This document shows positions 1 to 11,393 of a DNA stretch of 64,000 bases, piece after piece. The position numbers and the translations under genes were made by a program. Source of the stretch: Prinia subflava (taxonomy: Eukaryota; Chordata; Aves; Passeriformes; Cisticolidae); the NCBI RefSeq assembly GCF_021018805.1, contig NC_086254.1:930001-994000 (forward strand). The letters run 5' to 3'. Every line of letters begins with the position of its first letter. Position 1 is the first letter of the stretch. The notes beneath the pieces were generated by a model. The model had not been told where the DNA came from. It made no database searches and saw only the letters and a list, made by a program, of their open reading frames with translations.

Positions 1-1788
1 GGGTCAGAACCTGCCAGCCCCACCTGGTTTCCAGCCTGGACTGGCCTCGTTGTCGTGTCCCGGCTAACAGGGAGCCACTGCTCATGCTCCCATCCTGAGG
101 TCCCCGCTCAGGTGCTCACAGGTCCTTCAAGCTGGAGGATTCCCTGCGGGAGAGGGATTGGAGCTGCTGCACCAAGGGCTGTGGCTCTCATCCCCCGTGC
201 TCACCTGCCTGGTGCTGACCCCTGCCCGGGACTCACACCTCAGCCTGCCTTAGGGCGCCCAGCACCCTGCTCCTCTTGCAGCTGCCGGGAGTCTCAGTTT
301 CCCACTGGAATGCTGCTGATGGGTGGGATGGCAGAGCCGGGGATACCCTGATCCTCCGGGGGGAGCATCCCGTGCCCCCAGAGGCGGGGCCGAGCAGGCA
401 CAGCCCAGGTTCTGTCTCCCTGTGAACGAGCTGGCCTGGTCCTGGCAGCGCTGGGCTTCTCTGGGGGCTTGTCCTGCGTGGGCTTCGTGCCTTTGGGACA
501 GCGTTTGTGCCTGGGATGCTCAGCCATAGTGAGGTGGCATTCTGCGTGTCACCTTTAGAGGGCTTGGGAACGCCTCTGTCAGCCTGGCGGTAGGGACAGC
601 ACCTCGCCGGGATGTCCCCTTCCTTTCCCTGCAGAAGCAGGCAAGGAGAACACCTCCCGTGATTATGTGGTACCCGTGGAACGATGCTCAGGGGCAGCCG
701 GTGGCTTTCCTAGGTCAGGCTTTGCCCGCTGCCCCCGTGTCCCCCGCGCCGCGTCTCTCGGGCTGTCACTGCGCGGGGACGGAGCGATGTGGAGTGACAG
801 GCGGGGACGAGGCGGCGCGTGTGGCCCTCGCTGGGGCTGCGGGGCCGCTGACAGCCCGGGTGTGAGGCTGGCTTGCACTCAGCCGCGTGTGTAATCTGCT
901 TACGGGGGCACCAGCACAGCCCCGGGCTCTCACTGCCGTAAATCCCTGCTCCTGCCGGGAGTGCGGGCTGGGACGCTTGGAAAGCGGCCGAGCGACCCTG
1001 GATCGCGCCTGAGCTGCTCTGATACATCTCGACACACATCAAGGTGAATCACCGTCCCTGGTGACCCCGAAGTGACAGCTGGGGAACCCTGACTGCCACC
1101 CACGGCTCCTCCTGGGGCACTGTAACCCTTCTCCTCCCAGGGATGAGCCGGGAAAGCCAAGGCAGGAATGCTGGAACTTCTGCCTGGGATCCCTGTGGTG
1201 GGCAGCATCCCAGTCCAGGGCTGAGTCCTTCCTAGCCAGGCCCAGCTTGGAGCCACGTTGGGAAGCTTTAATTGTCGGGTGCTAAACTGTGGGGAAAAAT
1301 GGGTTTCTGACCTCAGAGAGACTGTGGAGCCCTGCTGGGGTGTGCTGCAGGTGGGCAGTGGGAGTGGACATGGTGTGCACTGGGATGGAGGGGCAGCACA
1401 GAGGGAGTTTTGTCCCAGGATGGAGAGGGGTTTTGTCCTGGGACAGAAGTGTTTCCAAGGACTGAATGTCCTCCTGGGCTCTAGCCAATCTGTGTGTTCA
1501 GCCAAGGGGTGCTGGTGGTGCTGGTGTTGCTGGTGGTGGTCCTGGATGTTTTCAAGGATGGCTGGTCCTTGAAATGGCCACAGCCGGGCAGGAGCTGGGT
1601 TTGGCTCTGCCCGGGGGTCGCTCTCCCCGCCGTGCCCCTTGCAGGGGCCGTGCCTGGCTCCCGGGTGCCGCGGGCGCCCGGCGCGGAGCCTGCCCAGGGT
1701 GGAGTTATGCTAATTCTGCTCCCCAGCCCTCGGCACAGTCGGTGCCACTCGGCATCTTCTGCTGGCCACGGGCGACACCGGCTGTGCC
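1..1788. other. Upstream region of SEPTIN4, no gene recognised
   Basis: GC-rich sequence without a convincing protein-coding exon. CpG-rich stretches lie near 700-880 and 1,590-1,790. The second sits directly upstream of the first candidate SEPTIN4 start codon and is the more likely promoter area. A short GGT/GCT-rich repeat lies at about 1,505-1,550. No TATA box stands out. The upstream neighbour, if any, is outside the window. Confidence 0.5.
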
Positions 1789-1824
1789 ATGGCCACCTAC
1801 CCCGAGCTGCAGCCTGGGCAAGAG
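1789..1824 (+). CDS. SEPTIN4: Candidate first coding exon of SEPTIN4 (option A)
   Basis: An ATG in a strong Kozak context (GCCATGG) opens twelve codons, MATYPELQPGQE, which run directly into a consensus donor (GAG|GTACGG). The exon ends in phase 0, exactly what the secure exon at 3,509 needs. It lies just below a CpG-rich stretch. Its residues are not clearly like the mammalian SEPTIN4 start I recall, and septin first exons are variable and alternative, so it competes with the candidate at 3,136-3,261. Confidence 0.4.
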
Positions 1825-3135
1825 GTACGGGGGCAGCGCCCGTCCCCGGCGCGGCGGGAGAGGGGAGTGGGAGGCACGGACCACCTCGGTGCTGCGGGAT
1901 GGTGCCACAGCTGGTCCTCTGTCCCTGGGACAGCCCTGCCGGGGGCCGCACTTACTGCAGGAACCCCAAGGATGCGGCGCAAACCTCGGTGCAGCGGCAC
2001 TGCCGAGTTAATCGGCCAGGGGTGGGGGGAGAGGACGAGCCGCAAAGGGCTGGAGCCCCGAGAGATGGAGCGGCAGTAGGGCTGGAAGCGCTCGCCGCTG
2101 GTGGTGGCATCACCTCCCATCCCCGAGTGTCCCCGGCCGGGTTGTGCTGTGCTGGGGGCTGGCGCTGAGGCCCCCCAGGTCAAGGGCGGTGAGGAAGAGG
2201 ATGCTGCGATCACACAGACCCACCGAGCACTCGGGACCTGCTGGGGCAGAGGGGAGCACGGGGGTCCCGCAGCCCCCGCCGTGGGGCCACCTGCTGCCCC
2301 GCAGCCTGGCCCCGTGGTCCCCGTGCTGTGGCCGCGGGGGCAGCGGGAGCGGGGCCCGGCGTGCGAGCGCTCAGCCGCGGCAGCGCCGTGACCTTGTTTC
2401 CAGCCCGCTAATTCCGCGCATCTCGCCTTGCCGCCGGCACCGCTGCCCGCCCCGCCAGCCAGCGGGGACACGGCGAAGGGGAGCACACGTGTCCCCACGG
2501 AGGGATCTCTCCTCGAGGCCCCGGTCTGGGGCGGCACTGACCCCCGGCTGGGAGCCTGCAGAGTTACGGGCTCCCCCGGCCCCTGCGTGCCTCTCCTTTG
2601 GAGTCTCACTGCCCGTGGGGCTGGGCTCGCCTAGCAATTGCCTTGAGATCTTGGGGACATTGGTGCCTGCTGGCAGCAGGGCTTGGTCCCACGGGAGCCT
2701 CTGCCGGACGTGCCCTTGGGAACGCGTGTCCTCCCGCCAGCGCTTGTAAACAGGATGCGGAGCCATCCCAATCCTGGTGTCCCCATCCCTCGTCCCAGCC
2801 CCGCCACCCCACAGGGCAGCAGCTGGGGGCAGCCCTTGCCCCCTCCGGGACAGGCAGAGCCAGGGTGAGGAGGCCTCGGGGTCCTGGTCATGTCTGTCGG
2901 CCGGGTCCCCTGCCCGGGCTGTCTCCTGGGACTGTGGGGACGGGACCCCCTTGAGCCACCGCCCATGCTGACAGCCTGTGAGCGGGCAGCGGGTGGGGGG
3001 CACGGGCACCAAGGGATCCCTGCCCAACATCTGCCTTCCCCTGCCTGCAGCCCCGCTCAGGTCACCCCACAACTGCTCATCTCTTCTCGTTCTCTCTGCC
3101 TCCTCCCGGCTCCCTCTTTGTCCTCCTGGCAGGCC

Positions 3136-3261
3136 ATGGGGCGCGGGGGGGTCCTGGCTGCCCCAGAAGACCCCAAGGAGTGGCGGGGTGCCCAGGGGGA
3201 AGGTGCCCACCCCTGTCCCCCGGAGTCCCAGGAGCTGGCTGCCGTCCCCACGCCGCAAGTC
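3136..3261 (+). CDS. SEPTIN4: Candidate first coding exon of SEPTIN4 (option B)
   Basis: A strong pyrimidine tract and acceptor (TCCTGGCAG) is followed at once by GCCATGG. The open frame starts MGRGGVLAAPEDPKEW and runs 42 codons to the donor GTC|GTAAGC, ending in phase 0 and compatible with the exon at 3,509. The PED tripeptide near residue 10 loosely recalls the mammalian isoform start, which is weak evidence. If used, the protein would be about 30 residues longer than with option A. Both could be alternative first exons. Confidence 0.35.
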
Positions 3262-3508
3262 GTAAGCGCCCGAGGTGCAAGGGACCACAGCTGTCCCCAC
3301 TGCCATCCCCATGGCTGTCCCCGAGGCTGTTCCCAGGGTGGTGGCTGGTCCCCGGGGATGGCCGTGTTCCATCTCTCCTCCCATCCCTGCCACCTTTAGG
3401 ATGCACGAGTCTGGCTGTTGCGGCTTGGGGCTTATGAGGCTGAGCTGGGTGCTGCCATCTCAGGCTGGCATTGCCACCACCAGTGTCACCTCCTCCCTTG
3501 GTCCCCAG

Positions 3509-6500
3509 ATAAAGCGTTTCCTGAAGGAGGACTCGGACGAGGCTGAGCTGACCCAGTTCCTGCGGGATTGCCCACCAGCTGACAGCACCAGGAAGGTGGA
3601 GGCCCCAGAGGGCCGGCGGGAGCCCGGCCATGCCCTAGGCAGCGTGGCCAGGGTCCCCCCAGACGAAGCCAGTGATGAGAGGGACTGCAGGATCTTCTCC
3701 CGCTCTCGGCCCCCGGATTTTCAGCAGCACATCGCCGCCCCCCCGCCCCCCAGCCCCAACCGCCCGCGGAGCCCCTGGGGGCAGCTGGACCCCTACGACT
3801 CCTCTGAGGTGCAGGATGTGTCCATGGGGAAGGGAGGGACGCATACCTGGGGCGAGGGGCTGCGGGATGGAGGATGTTCCCATCTTGTGAACACAAAGGC
3901 TTCTGGCAGGCATGGCCTCATCCTCCAGAACTCTGGTGCTGGGAATCCCTTTGAGGGCAGGAGGAATGGGGGGGCTTTCCAGGGTAGGAGGTGGGCTGCT
4001 GGTGTCCCTGTCCCATGTCCCCTCTGCTCTCTGCAGGATGACAAGGAGTACGTGGGCTTTGCCACACTGCCCAACCAGGTGCATCGCAAGTCGGTGAAGA
4101 AGGGCTTCGACTTCACCCTCATGGTGGCAGGTACGGGGGCCCAGCCAGCCTGGGGTGCTGACCCCACTCTGGATCCCAAACACCCTGGAGTGGGTACACT
4201 GGCTGCCCCCCCTCATCTTTGTCCTGCTTTCTCAGGGGAATCTGGGCTGGGCAAGTCCACCCTGGTCAACAGCCTCTTCTTGACGGACATGTACAGGGAC
4301 CGCAAGCTGCTCAACGCCGAAGGTCAGGGGGTACAGTCACGGCCCAGAGGGGTGTCCTGGGTGACCTGGGCAGTGGCAAAGCCCAGGGATGCTCCCAGGG
4401 GCTGCAGCCCTTCTCCCTGCCCAGCCAGGCTCCTCTGAAATGACATGTGCTGTGTTGCCAGCTGCCCACTGGCGCTGGGGACAGCTCGGAGGCAGTGGGG
4501 ACCCCTCTGCACAGGAAGGGGACCCCCCACGGGGACTTTATTTCCACAGGAAAAACAAGCCCTGGCTTGTTGGAGATTGGCTGAAGCTGCAGCATTTCTG
4601 GGAGGCTGGGGACAGTCAGGGCCTGGGGCACAATGCCAGTTCAGCTGCAGCCAATTTTTAGATTAAAATGGCCCAAACTTGCCTAAATCCCCAGGAGTTA
4701 GAGGGGTTTGTTTGATTTGTTTCCATTGCTTGGAGTGAAAGCCAAAACACACAATGCAGTAGGAGCATCCTTGGAGATGCAGGGACATGGAGGATCCTGG
4801 GGTGAAGGGGCACGTGCAGTCTGGAGCTGTGGGCTCACCTGAAATGCTCCTGTAGCAAGGCCCAGCCCCAGCAGACCCCTGTGCTGCCTGAGCTGTGGTC
4901 CTGGGGTGGCAGTGGCACAGCCACCAGGGGACGGGTGCGCATTCATGGGGATGTGGGGACCACAGCATGGAGCATCCCCTCCTGGGCTGGAGCATGGCGT
5001 GTGTTGGGGCTGATTCAGCTGGGATGACACCCAGGGGTCGCAGCATGTCACCTCCACCCTCCCTGGTGTCCCCCCTGGTAACGTGTCCCTCCCCACAGAG
5101 CGCATCACGCAGACAGTGGAGATCACCAAGCACGTGGTGGACATCGAGGAGAAGGGGGTCAAGCTGCGCCTGACCATCGTGGACACGCCGGGCTTTGGGG
5201 ATGCTGTCAACAACACTGAGTGGTGAGTGCCACGGGGTGGGGGAACTGTCCCCAGGCCGGGTGGGATGCTGAGTGCCACAGGGGGGGGACTGTCCCCAGG
5301 CCGGGTGGGATGCTGAGTGCCACGGGGGGGGACTGTCCCCAGGCCGGGTGGGATGCTGAGTGCCACGGGGTGGGGACTGTCCCCAGGCCAGGTGGGATGC
5401 TGAGTGCCACGGGGGGGGACTGTCCCCAGGCCGGGTGGGATGCTGAGTGCCACGGGGTGGGGACTGTCCCCAGGCCAGGTGGGATGCTGAGTGCCATGGG
5501 GTGGGAGTCTCCCAGGACAAACAACCCATTGTGGGTGGGATGCTCAAGGCTCACTGGGCTTAGATGCTGAGCCATGGGAGGTATTGAGCTGGGGGTCCAT
5601 AGAGAGTGGGGGCGTCCCACAGAGGACTCGGTGTCATCTCACTGTCCCTGCAGCTGGAAGCCAGTGGCCGACTACATCGACCAGCAGTTCGAGCAGTATT
5701 TCCGTGACGAAAGTGGCCTCAACCGGAAAAACATCCAGGACAACCGAGTGCACTGCTGCATCTACTTCATTTCGCCCTTCGGCCATGGGTACGGGCAGCC
5801 CTGCCCGCGCTGCCGGGGGGGCTGGGCAGGGCTCAGTGGGACAGGGCTCACCAGGCTCCCCCCGCAGGCTCCGGCCCCTGGACGTGGAGTTCATGAGAGC
5901 CCTGCACCAGCGCGTGAACATCGTGCCTGTGCTGGCCAAGGCTGACACCCTGACCCCTGCTGAGGTGGAGCGCATGAAGAACAAGGTGAGGGGAGGTGGG
6001 CCAGCTGGGAGCTATCCCAGAAGGTCCCTGGGCATAGGGGTGACCTGCGGTCTCCATCCATTTCCTGCCTGGAATTTGCCCTGGAGCATTTTCCAGATTC
6101 AAACCAATGTAGAAGACCGTGTTGCCCCCATGGCCACCAAGGACACATCTGCCCTGGGCTCAGCTGGGGGTTGGAAGGACTTGGGGGGTGTTCATGACAT
6201 CTGCTTGGGGGAAACAGGTTTTGGAGGCCATTGGCCCAGTGTGGTGCCTCTCATGCCCTTCCCGAGGCTGGAGCTCTGCCCTTAGGGGGCTGTTTGCCTC
6301 CAGATCCGGGAGGAGATCGACCACTATGGCATCCGCATCTACCAATTCCCTGAGTGTGACTCGGATGAGGATGAGGAATTCAAGCTGCAGGACCAGGCAC
6401 TGAAGGTGGGTCTGGCTCCTCTGGCTCCATCACTGGAGGGGCAGAGCCCCGTGGCCAGGAGGACACGTCACCCTGGGGTAGCTGCAGGACTCTTTGGGGC

Positions 6501-9500
6501 CATGCAAGCTCTCCAACACAGGGGGGCTGGCACATATCTCACTACTTAGATGTGTCACCAAGATCCCATGGGTGACACCAGCAGCTTTTTGGTGGGGGTC
6601 TTGGGTGGAGAAACTGATGGCACGACCTGTGCTGTCCCACTGGGGCTCTCCACAGCCGGGCCTTTGGGATATCTTGGCAAACGGTGGTGGACCCAGCCGA
6701 GGAGGGCACGTGGAGGGGTGTGGGTCCTGGCAGGTGGGGGTCATGGCAGGGCCCTGCTGACGCCCCACGCCCTTACAGGAGAGCATCCCCTTTGCCGTCA
6801 TCGGCAGCAACACGGTGGTGGAGGCCAAGGGCCGGCGCGTCCGCGGGCGCCTCTACCCCTGGGGCATCGTGGAAGGTAACGCCCCTGCCCTTTGGGGACG
6901 GGGACACGGTGCGCCCATGGCAGCCCCGGGGGTGGGGACAGGCAGGTGGGGTGGCCCCTGACCCCGCCTCCCCCGCAGTGGAGAACCCGTCCCACTGCGA
7001 CTTCGTGAAGCTGCGGACGATGCTGGTGAGGACGCACATGCAGGACCTCAAGGACGTGACGCGGGAGACGCACTATGAGAACTACCGCACGCAGTGCATC
7101 CAGAGCATGACCCGCATGGTGGTCAAGGAGCGGAACCGCAAGTACGGGGCAGGGCCGGGGTCGGGGCGGGGCTGGAGCGGGGGCTCCTCTCTTTGGAGTG
7201 ACCCCACCCACTGCAAATGGCGGTGTCGGTGGGGCAGGGCTGTGAGTGGGTCCGTGCCGGGGAGCCCCGGTGCTGTGCTGGGGAGCCCCAGTGTGGTGAG
7301 GGGCCCCTCCTGTGCCCTTGGGCTGGGAGTGCCTGGCGGGGGGGGATGCTCCAGCAGTGAGGGGGCCCTGCATCCCCCGAGGCTGGCTCTTTCTTAGTTG
7401 GGATATTCCAGCAGAGAGGGGTACCCTGTGACCCCGGGGTGGCTGGGGGGATGCTCTGGTAGTGAGGGGGGCCCTGCATCTCGCCAGGGCTGGGCTGGGG
7501 ACCAGGGGTGTGTTCCAGCAGTGAGAGGGATCCCATGTGCCCCCACGGCTGGGCTGGGTTGGGGACCAGGGGTGTGCTCTGGCAGCAAGGGTGGGACCCT
7601 GTGTCCCCCCTGGGCTGAATGTGTCTCAGGGGATGCTTCAGGACTGAGGGTATCCTGCATCTACCTGGGGCTGGCTGTGGGGGGATGCTCCAACAGGGAG
7701 GGGGCCCTTGCATCCCTGCAGGCTCCAGCGCCAGAGCAGGAGCCCAACAAAAGCTGGTGTTGGAGCTCTGCTCGCGGATGAGCTGAATTCACGGCACCCA
7801 CATCCACTTTAGCCACCCCGAGGTGCTGAGGGAACCCCTCCAAGCCGGTGGGACCCTCCAGCCGGGGGTTGGAGCAGTGTGGGAGCGAGTGGGGGCTCCG
7901 TGGGTGCCGGGGGGCTGGAGCCGTGCTGTGGCTATAGGCACCTCTCTAGGCACCTCTAAGTGTCTCTCCCTGTGTGCCCCGGGGCAGGAGCCAATCCTCC
8001 GTGTTGAGGCTGTGCTGCGGGAACTGCTCTGCCGACTGAGCCGGGGCCGGCCAGGGCCGCACTGGGCCCTGCCCCGCTCCCCCTGCCACCCCCTGGCCCT
8101 CTATAAAATGCTTGTTGGTACCCAACACTGTCTTGGTCCTTCTGTGCCCGTGCGAGGGCCAGGCGGCTGCCCTCGGGGCGAGCCGGCCCTGTGGTCACCC
8201 ACTCGTGTCCCAGACAAGCTGCTCTGCCAAAGGACACTGTGTGCTCACCCAGGCTCACCCAGGTTTGGGGGATGTGTCCGTATTTGGTGGCACTGAGCCC
8301 CCAAGGCTGCCCAAGGGAAGGGTGCCCCCATCTTGCTGCCCTCCCGGGATGCGATTTTGGGGTGCTGAGAGCCTTTGCTGCTCACCCCATTGCTGGTGCC
8401 TGGCTCCAGCCTCACAGCGCTTCCAGGGCTGTCCGGAGCTCCGCGTGCTCCTCACATACCCCACGGCGAGAGCCGAGACAACGGCAGCGTCTTCCAAAGC
8501 AGCTTCTGAGGCGGCCAAATGCGGGCCTGGCCCAGCCCCCGGCACGGCGGGACCCCGCGGGGCAGGGACAGCCTGTCCCGCCCGTGTCCATCACCTTGGC
8601 CCGGAGGCGCCGTGCTGGCGGTGGCATGTAGTGATGGCACGTGGCAGCACGAGACCCTGCCAGCCGCTGTTGGTGTCCTGGCCTTGTCACCCGCTGGGGT
8701 GGCACGTGGCATCCACAGGGATGGGCGGGAGAGCTGGTCCCTCCCAGGGCCGTGGGCATGGGAGAAGCCATCGAGCGGGCTGGCGCTGGTCCTGCACGGT
8801 GGCGTGGCCTCGGGGGATGCTTGCTGATCTCTCCACTGGGAATGGAGAATGAATGGGGGCAGAGGCTCCTGAACAGGGTGTGGAGCATCCCTGGGGCTGG
8901 CAGGGCAGTGGAGTGCCTGGAGAGCCCACCCTGAGACCAGGGGTCAGAGGGGAGATGCTGAGGTTTTGATGTTTTAAAGTAGCAGGGAAAATACTGGCCC
9001 AGGACACCCCAGCCCCAGTGGGATTCTCCCCATATTGGGAGGGTCTGGATGAAGTCCCTGGGTCCCCCCTTGGTTCATGAGTGGCAGGCTGGGGGTGCTG
9101 CGGTTTGCCTGGGACTGCTCACATCTCCTTTGCCTGGAAAAAGCCACTGTGATGGTGGCCCAGGGGCTGTGCTGGGTGTGCTGGGGACCTGCAGGGGTTG
9201 GGGCACCCACAGGGGAATGTCCTGGAGGGACTGGGGCAGCACTGTCACCTCCTCTCTCTATCCACAGCAAGCTGACCCGGGAGAGCGGGACAGACTTCCC
9301 CATCCCCGTGATCCCCTCGGTGCCGGACGTGGAGACGGAGAAGCTCATCCGGGAGAAGGATGAGGAGGTGAGTGTGGGGCAGGCTGAGCCCCCAGCCCCC
9401 GTCCCGGCTCCCTCCGGCTACGGCGATGGCACAGCCGTCAGGAGCCACCCTTGCTGCAGCATGCTGACGGCTGCTGCTCCAACAAGCAGGGTCTGAAGCA

Positions 9501-9693
9501 TCCAAGGGTTCCCCCCTCCCCAGCTCTTGGCGATCCCAGCTTGTCTGGGATGCTGAGCCTGGGCCACACCTGCACAGGAGCTGCGTGGCTGGGGCTTGGC
9601 ACCATCCACAATCCCAGCTCTCCTCCCTTCCAGCTGCGGCGGATGCAGGAGATGCTGCAAAAGATCCAGAAGCAGATGAAGGACTCACACTAG
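3509..9693 (+). CDS. SEPTIN4: SEPTIN4, septin-family GTPase (11 secure coding exons)
   Basis: Septins are GTP-binding proteins that form hetero-oligomeric filaments; SEPTIN4 is known for the sperm annulus and, as the ARTS isoform, for apoptosis. Exons: 3509-3808, 4037-4130, 4236-4322, 5099-5222, 5654-5788, 5868-5985, 6304-6405, 6779-6875, 6979-7141, 9268-9367, 9634-9693, with consistent phases and GT-AG junctions. With first-exon option A the protein is 471 residues, against 478 in human. Visible parts are an N-terminal IKRFL segment and proline-rich stretch, the P-loop GESGLGKS (about 144-151), DTPGFGD (201-207), AKAD (282-285), the septin unique element, and a C-terminal coiled coil ending [22 protein letters not shown] and VVKERNRNKLTRESG separate it from SEPTIN5. 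No frameshift or lost motif is seen; only the first exon is uncertain. Confidence 0.95.
5223..5512 (+). repeat. Minisatellite at the splice donor of SEPTIN4 intron 5
   Basis: About six copies of a 41-47-bp unit containing GAGTGCCACGGGG, ACTGTCCCCAGGCC and GGTGGGATGCT run from the exon boundary at 5,222/5,223. The first copy includes the genuine donor (TG|GTGAGTGCC). Later copies carry GCTGAGTGCC, so the GT is lost and the donor is not duplicated intact. The repeat keeps frames open on both strands, but these are not genes. Confidence 0.9.
7345..7725 (+). repeat. Degenerate tandem repeat in SEPTIN4 intron 10
   Basis: About seven diverged units of 50-66 bp share GATGCTCCAGCAG, GAGGGGGCCCTGCATC and GGCTGGG cores. 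It lies in the longest SEPTIN4 intron (7,142-9,267), which otherwise shows only GC-rich unique sequence. Confidence 0.75.
7991..8108 (+). promoter_or_regulatory. Possible intronic promoter (CCAAT, GC-rich, TATA)
   Basis: A CCAAT box at 7,991-7,995 is followed by GC-rich sequence containing CCCCGCTCCCCC and then TATAAAA at 8,102-8,108, in SEPTIN4 intron 10. The order resembles a core promoter that could start a short transcript covering the last two exons. There is no transcript evidence, and these motifs can occur by chance. Confidence 0.25.
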
Positions 9694-10489
9694 CCCGTCC
9701 CTCCTCCTCCTCCTCCCACTCCTGGCCCCAGATCAGAAATGTTTACATCACGCTCCACCCGCCCGGCCCCGCTGCCAGACTCGGTACCAACACCCACCCA
9801 CCACCTTAAGCTGCGGCATCGCCTTATCCAACCGCGGAGCGCCTGTGGGGACACGAGGGGACAGCGAGGGACAGGGCACCCAACCCGGGGTCCCCTGCTC
9901 CGGTCCCCCCCACCTCACTGGGGACAGCTTGGTCCCCCAAGTTTTGGTTTCCAATTTTTCCACAGCTCTGGGGAGGGCTCTGGCCAGCCTGTGTCCCTTG
10001 TCCCCATGTCACCCTGGGCTCCCTGCTTACGGCCTTTATGCTCAGCTTGGCCCTGGCTTAAAGGAAGAGGAAAGGGGGGCACTGGTGCCAGCCCCTCAAA
10101 GGCCCCTGCTGCCCCTCTGTAGGGAACAGGGCTGCTCCCCTGGCCTGGGCTGGCGTGGAGGGACAGCAGCTCCTGGGGACCACAGGGGACAGAGGGGTCG
10201 GAGGGACAGTTACCATCCTGCTCCATGCCAACACCAGTGCAGGGGACTGTAGCTTGTCAGTGTCCAGCCCTGTGTCCTCACCCTGTCCCCACTGAGTGAT
10301 GGCAGGGCTGTGGCACAGGGAGCACTGCAGAATCAATGTCCCCAGGGACAATCCCTTGAACCTCAAATCAGAGGCTGGGCACCCCCAGCCCCCCATGATG
10401 TTGCCCCTGTAAAGCAATAATGAATGCCCTGTGCTCGTGACACCTCTCACCCCATGGCAACAGCACCAGCCCTGGCTGGAATTTCAGCC

Positions 10490-10890
10490 CCTGCTGCCAC
10501 TTGCTTGTCTGTGGTGTCCCTGTGTGCCCAGGATGTCCCTGTCCCTGCTGCTTCTTGGCACAGCAGCCCTGTGTATTCTCCAAGGATATCCCCATCCATG
10601 TTGCTTCGCAGCGAAGCAGTGCTGCGTGTCCCCATGTCCCCCGTGGTGTCCCTGTTCCCTGCCATGTCCTGGTTGGTGTTGCTGCCCTACAGAGCACTGC
10701 AGGCTGTCCCCCCGAGATTGTCCCCATCTGTGTTGCTTTCCCACAGAGCTATTTTGCATCCCTGTGTCCCCCTGGGATATCCCCAGCCATGTCACCATCC
10801 TGCAGGGCTCTGTGTAGTGTTCCTGTGTCCCCAAGGATGTCCCCAGCTGTGTTGCTTCCTGCAAAGCCCCACTGTGTGTCCCTAGGGTCA
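10490..10890 (+). repeat. About 60-bp degenerate tandem repeat
   Basis: About six diverged units share TGTCCCCAGG or GGATGTCCC, TGTTGCTTC and a cytosine-rich core. It lies in the presumed SEPTIN4 3' UTR. Long open frames here on both strands come from the repeat's low stop-codon content. Confidence 0.75.
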
Positions 10891-11387
10891 GGCCTGGCCA
10901 CCTCTCGCAGCACCCCTGGGGACACGGATCCAAACCCCCTCCTGGGTATGGGAAAGCCACAGGGGATGGTGAGAATGCAGGCAGGACTGGGAGCAGTGGG
11001 ATCACTGGGAGCCTGCTGGCGTGGGGATGTGTCCTGTCCCCATCAGGGCTCCCCAAGGGGTCCCCCGGGTGAGGCGTGGCTGGCAGGGGCTGTGCCCAGC
11101 CGGGGCTCAGGGGTGGGGGCTGCAGGGGGCCAGGGCAGCATCTGGCCTGTGCCCCCCATGTCCCCATGCCAGCGGGGGGTCCTGTGGCCCCCATGGACAG
11201 GGCCCCCTTGGGCAGGGCCCAGCAGGGAATATTTAGCGCTTTCCTTTTTTTAATCTCGCTATTTTCTTACAGAAGCCCCTCCCCTGGCATGATAGTCCTA
11301 GAGGCATTTATTAACGGATCAGAGAGTATAGGTTTATAAATTCTTATAGAGTAGTGGAAATATTTTTATCCCTCCACAACCATTCTC

Positions 11388-11393
11388 AATAAA
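11388..11393 (+). terminator. Poly(A) signal, likely SEPTIN4
   Basis: A canonical AATAAA lies at the end of an AT-rich block (about 11,220-11,400) and is followed by TG-rich sequence (GACCTTGCTTGTCTG) suitable as a downstream element. It is the first canonical + strand signal after the SEPTIN4 stop codon. Confidence 0.6.

Noticed and set aside
637..690. Acceptor-like TTTCCCTGCAG followed by a short open stretch ending near a GT
   Set aside because: No homology in any frame and no phase link to SEPTIN4. The signal is too weak to call an exon.
1797..3393. Overlapping 270- and 340-codon open frames on -
   Set aside because: Low stop-codon content of GC-rich DNA; proline-, glycine- and arginine-rich composition with no recognisable domain or splice support.
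3275..4438. 387-codon open frame on +
   Set aside because: It reads straight through SEPTIN4 exons and introns in GC-rich sequence. The matching exon pieces end at canonical splice sites and the rest has no family similarity.
4663..5547. 294-codon open frame on - with repeated Pro/His/Ser blocks
   Set aside because: It is the reverse reading of the intron 5 minisatellite, not a protein.
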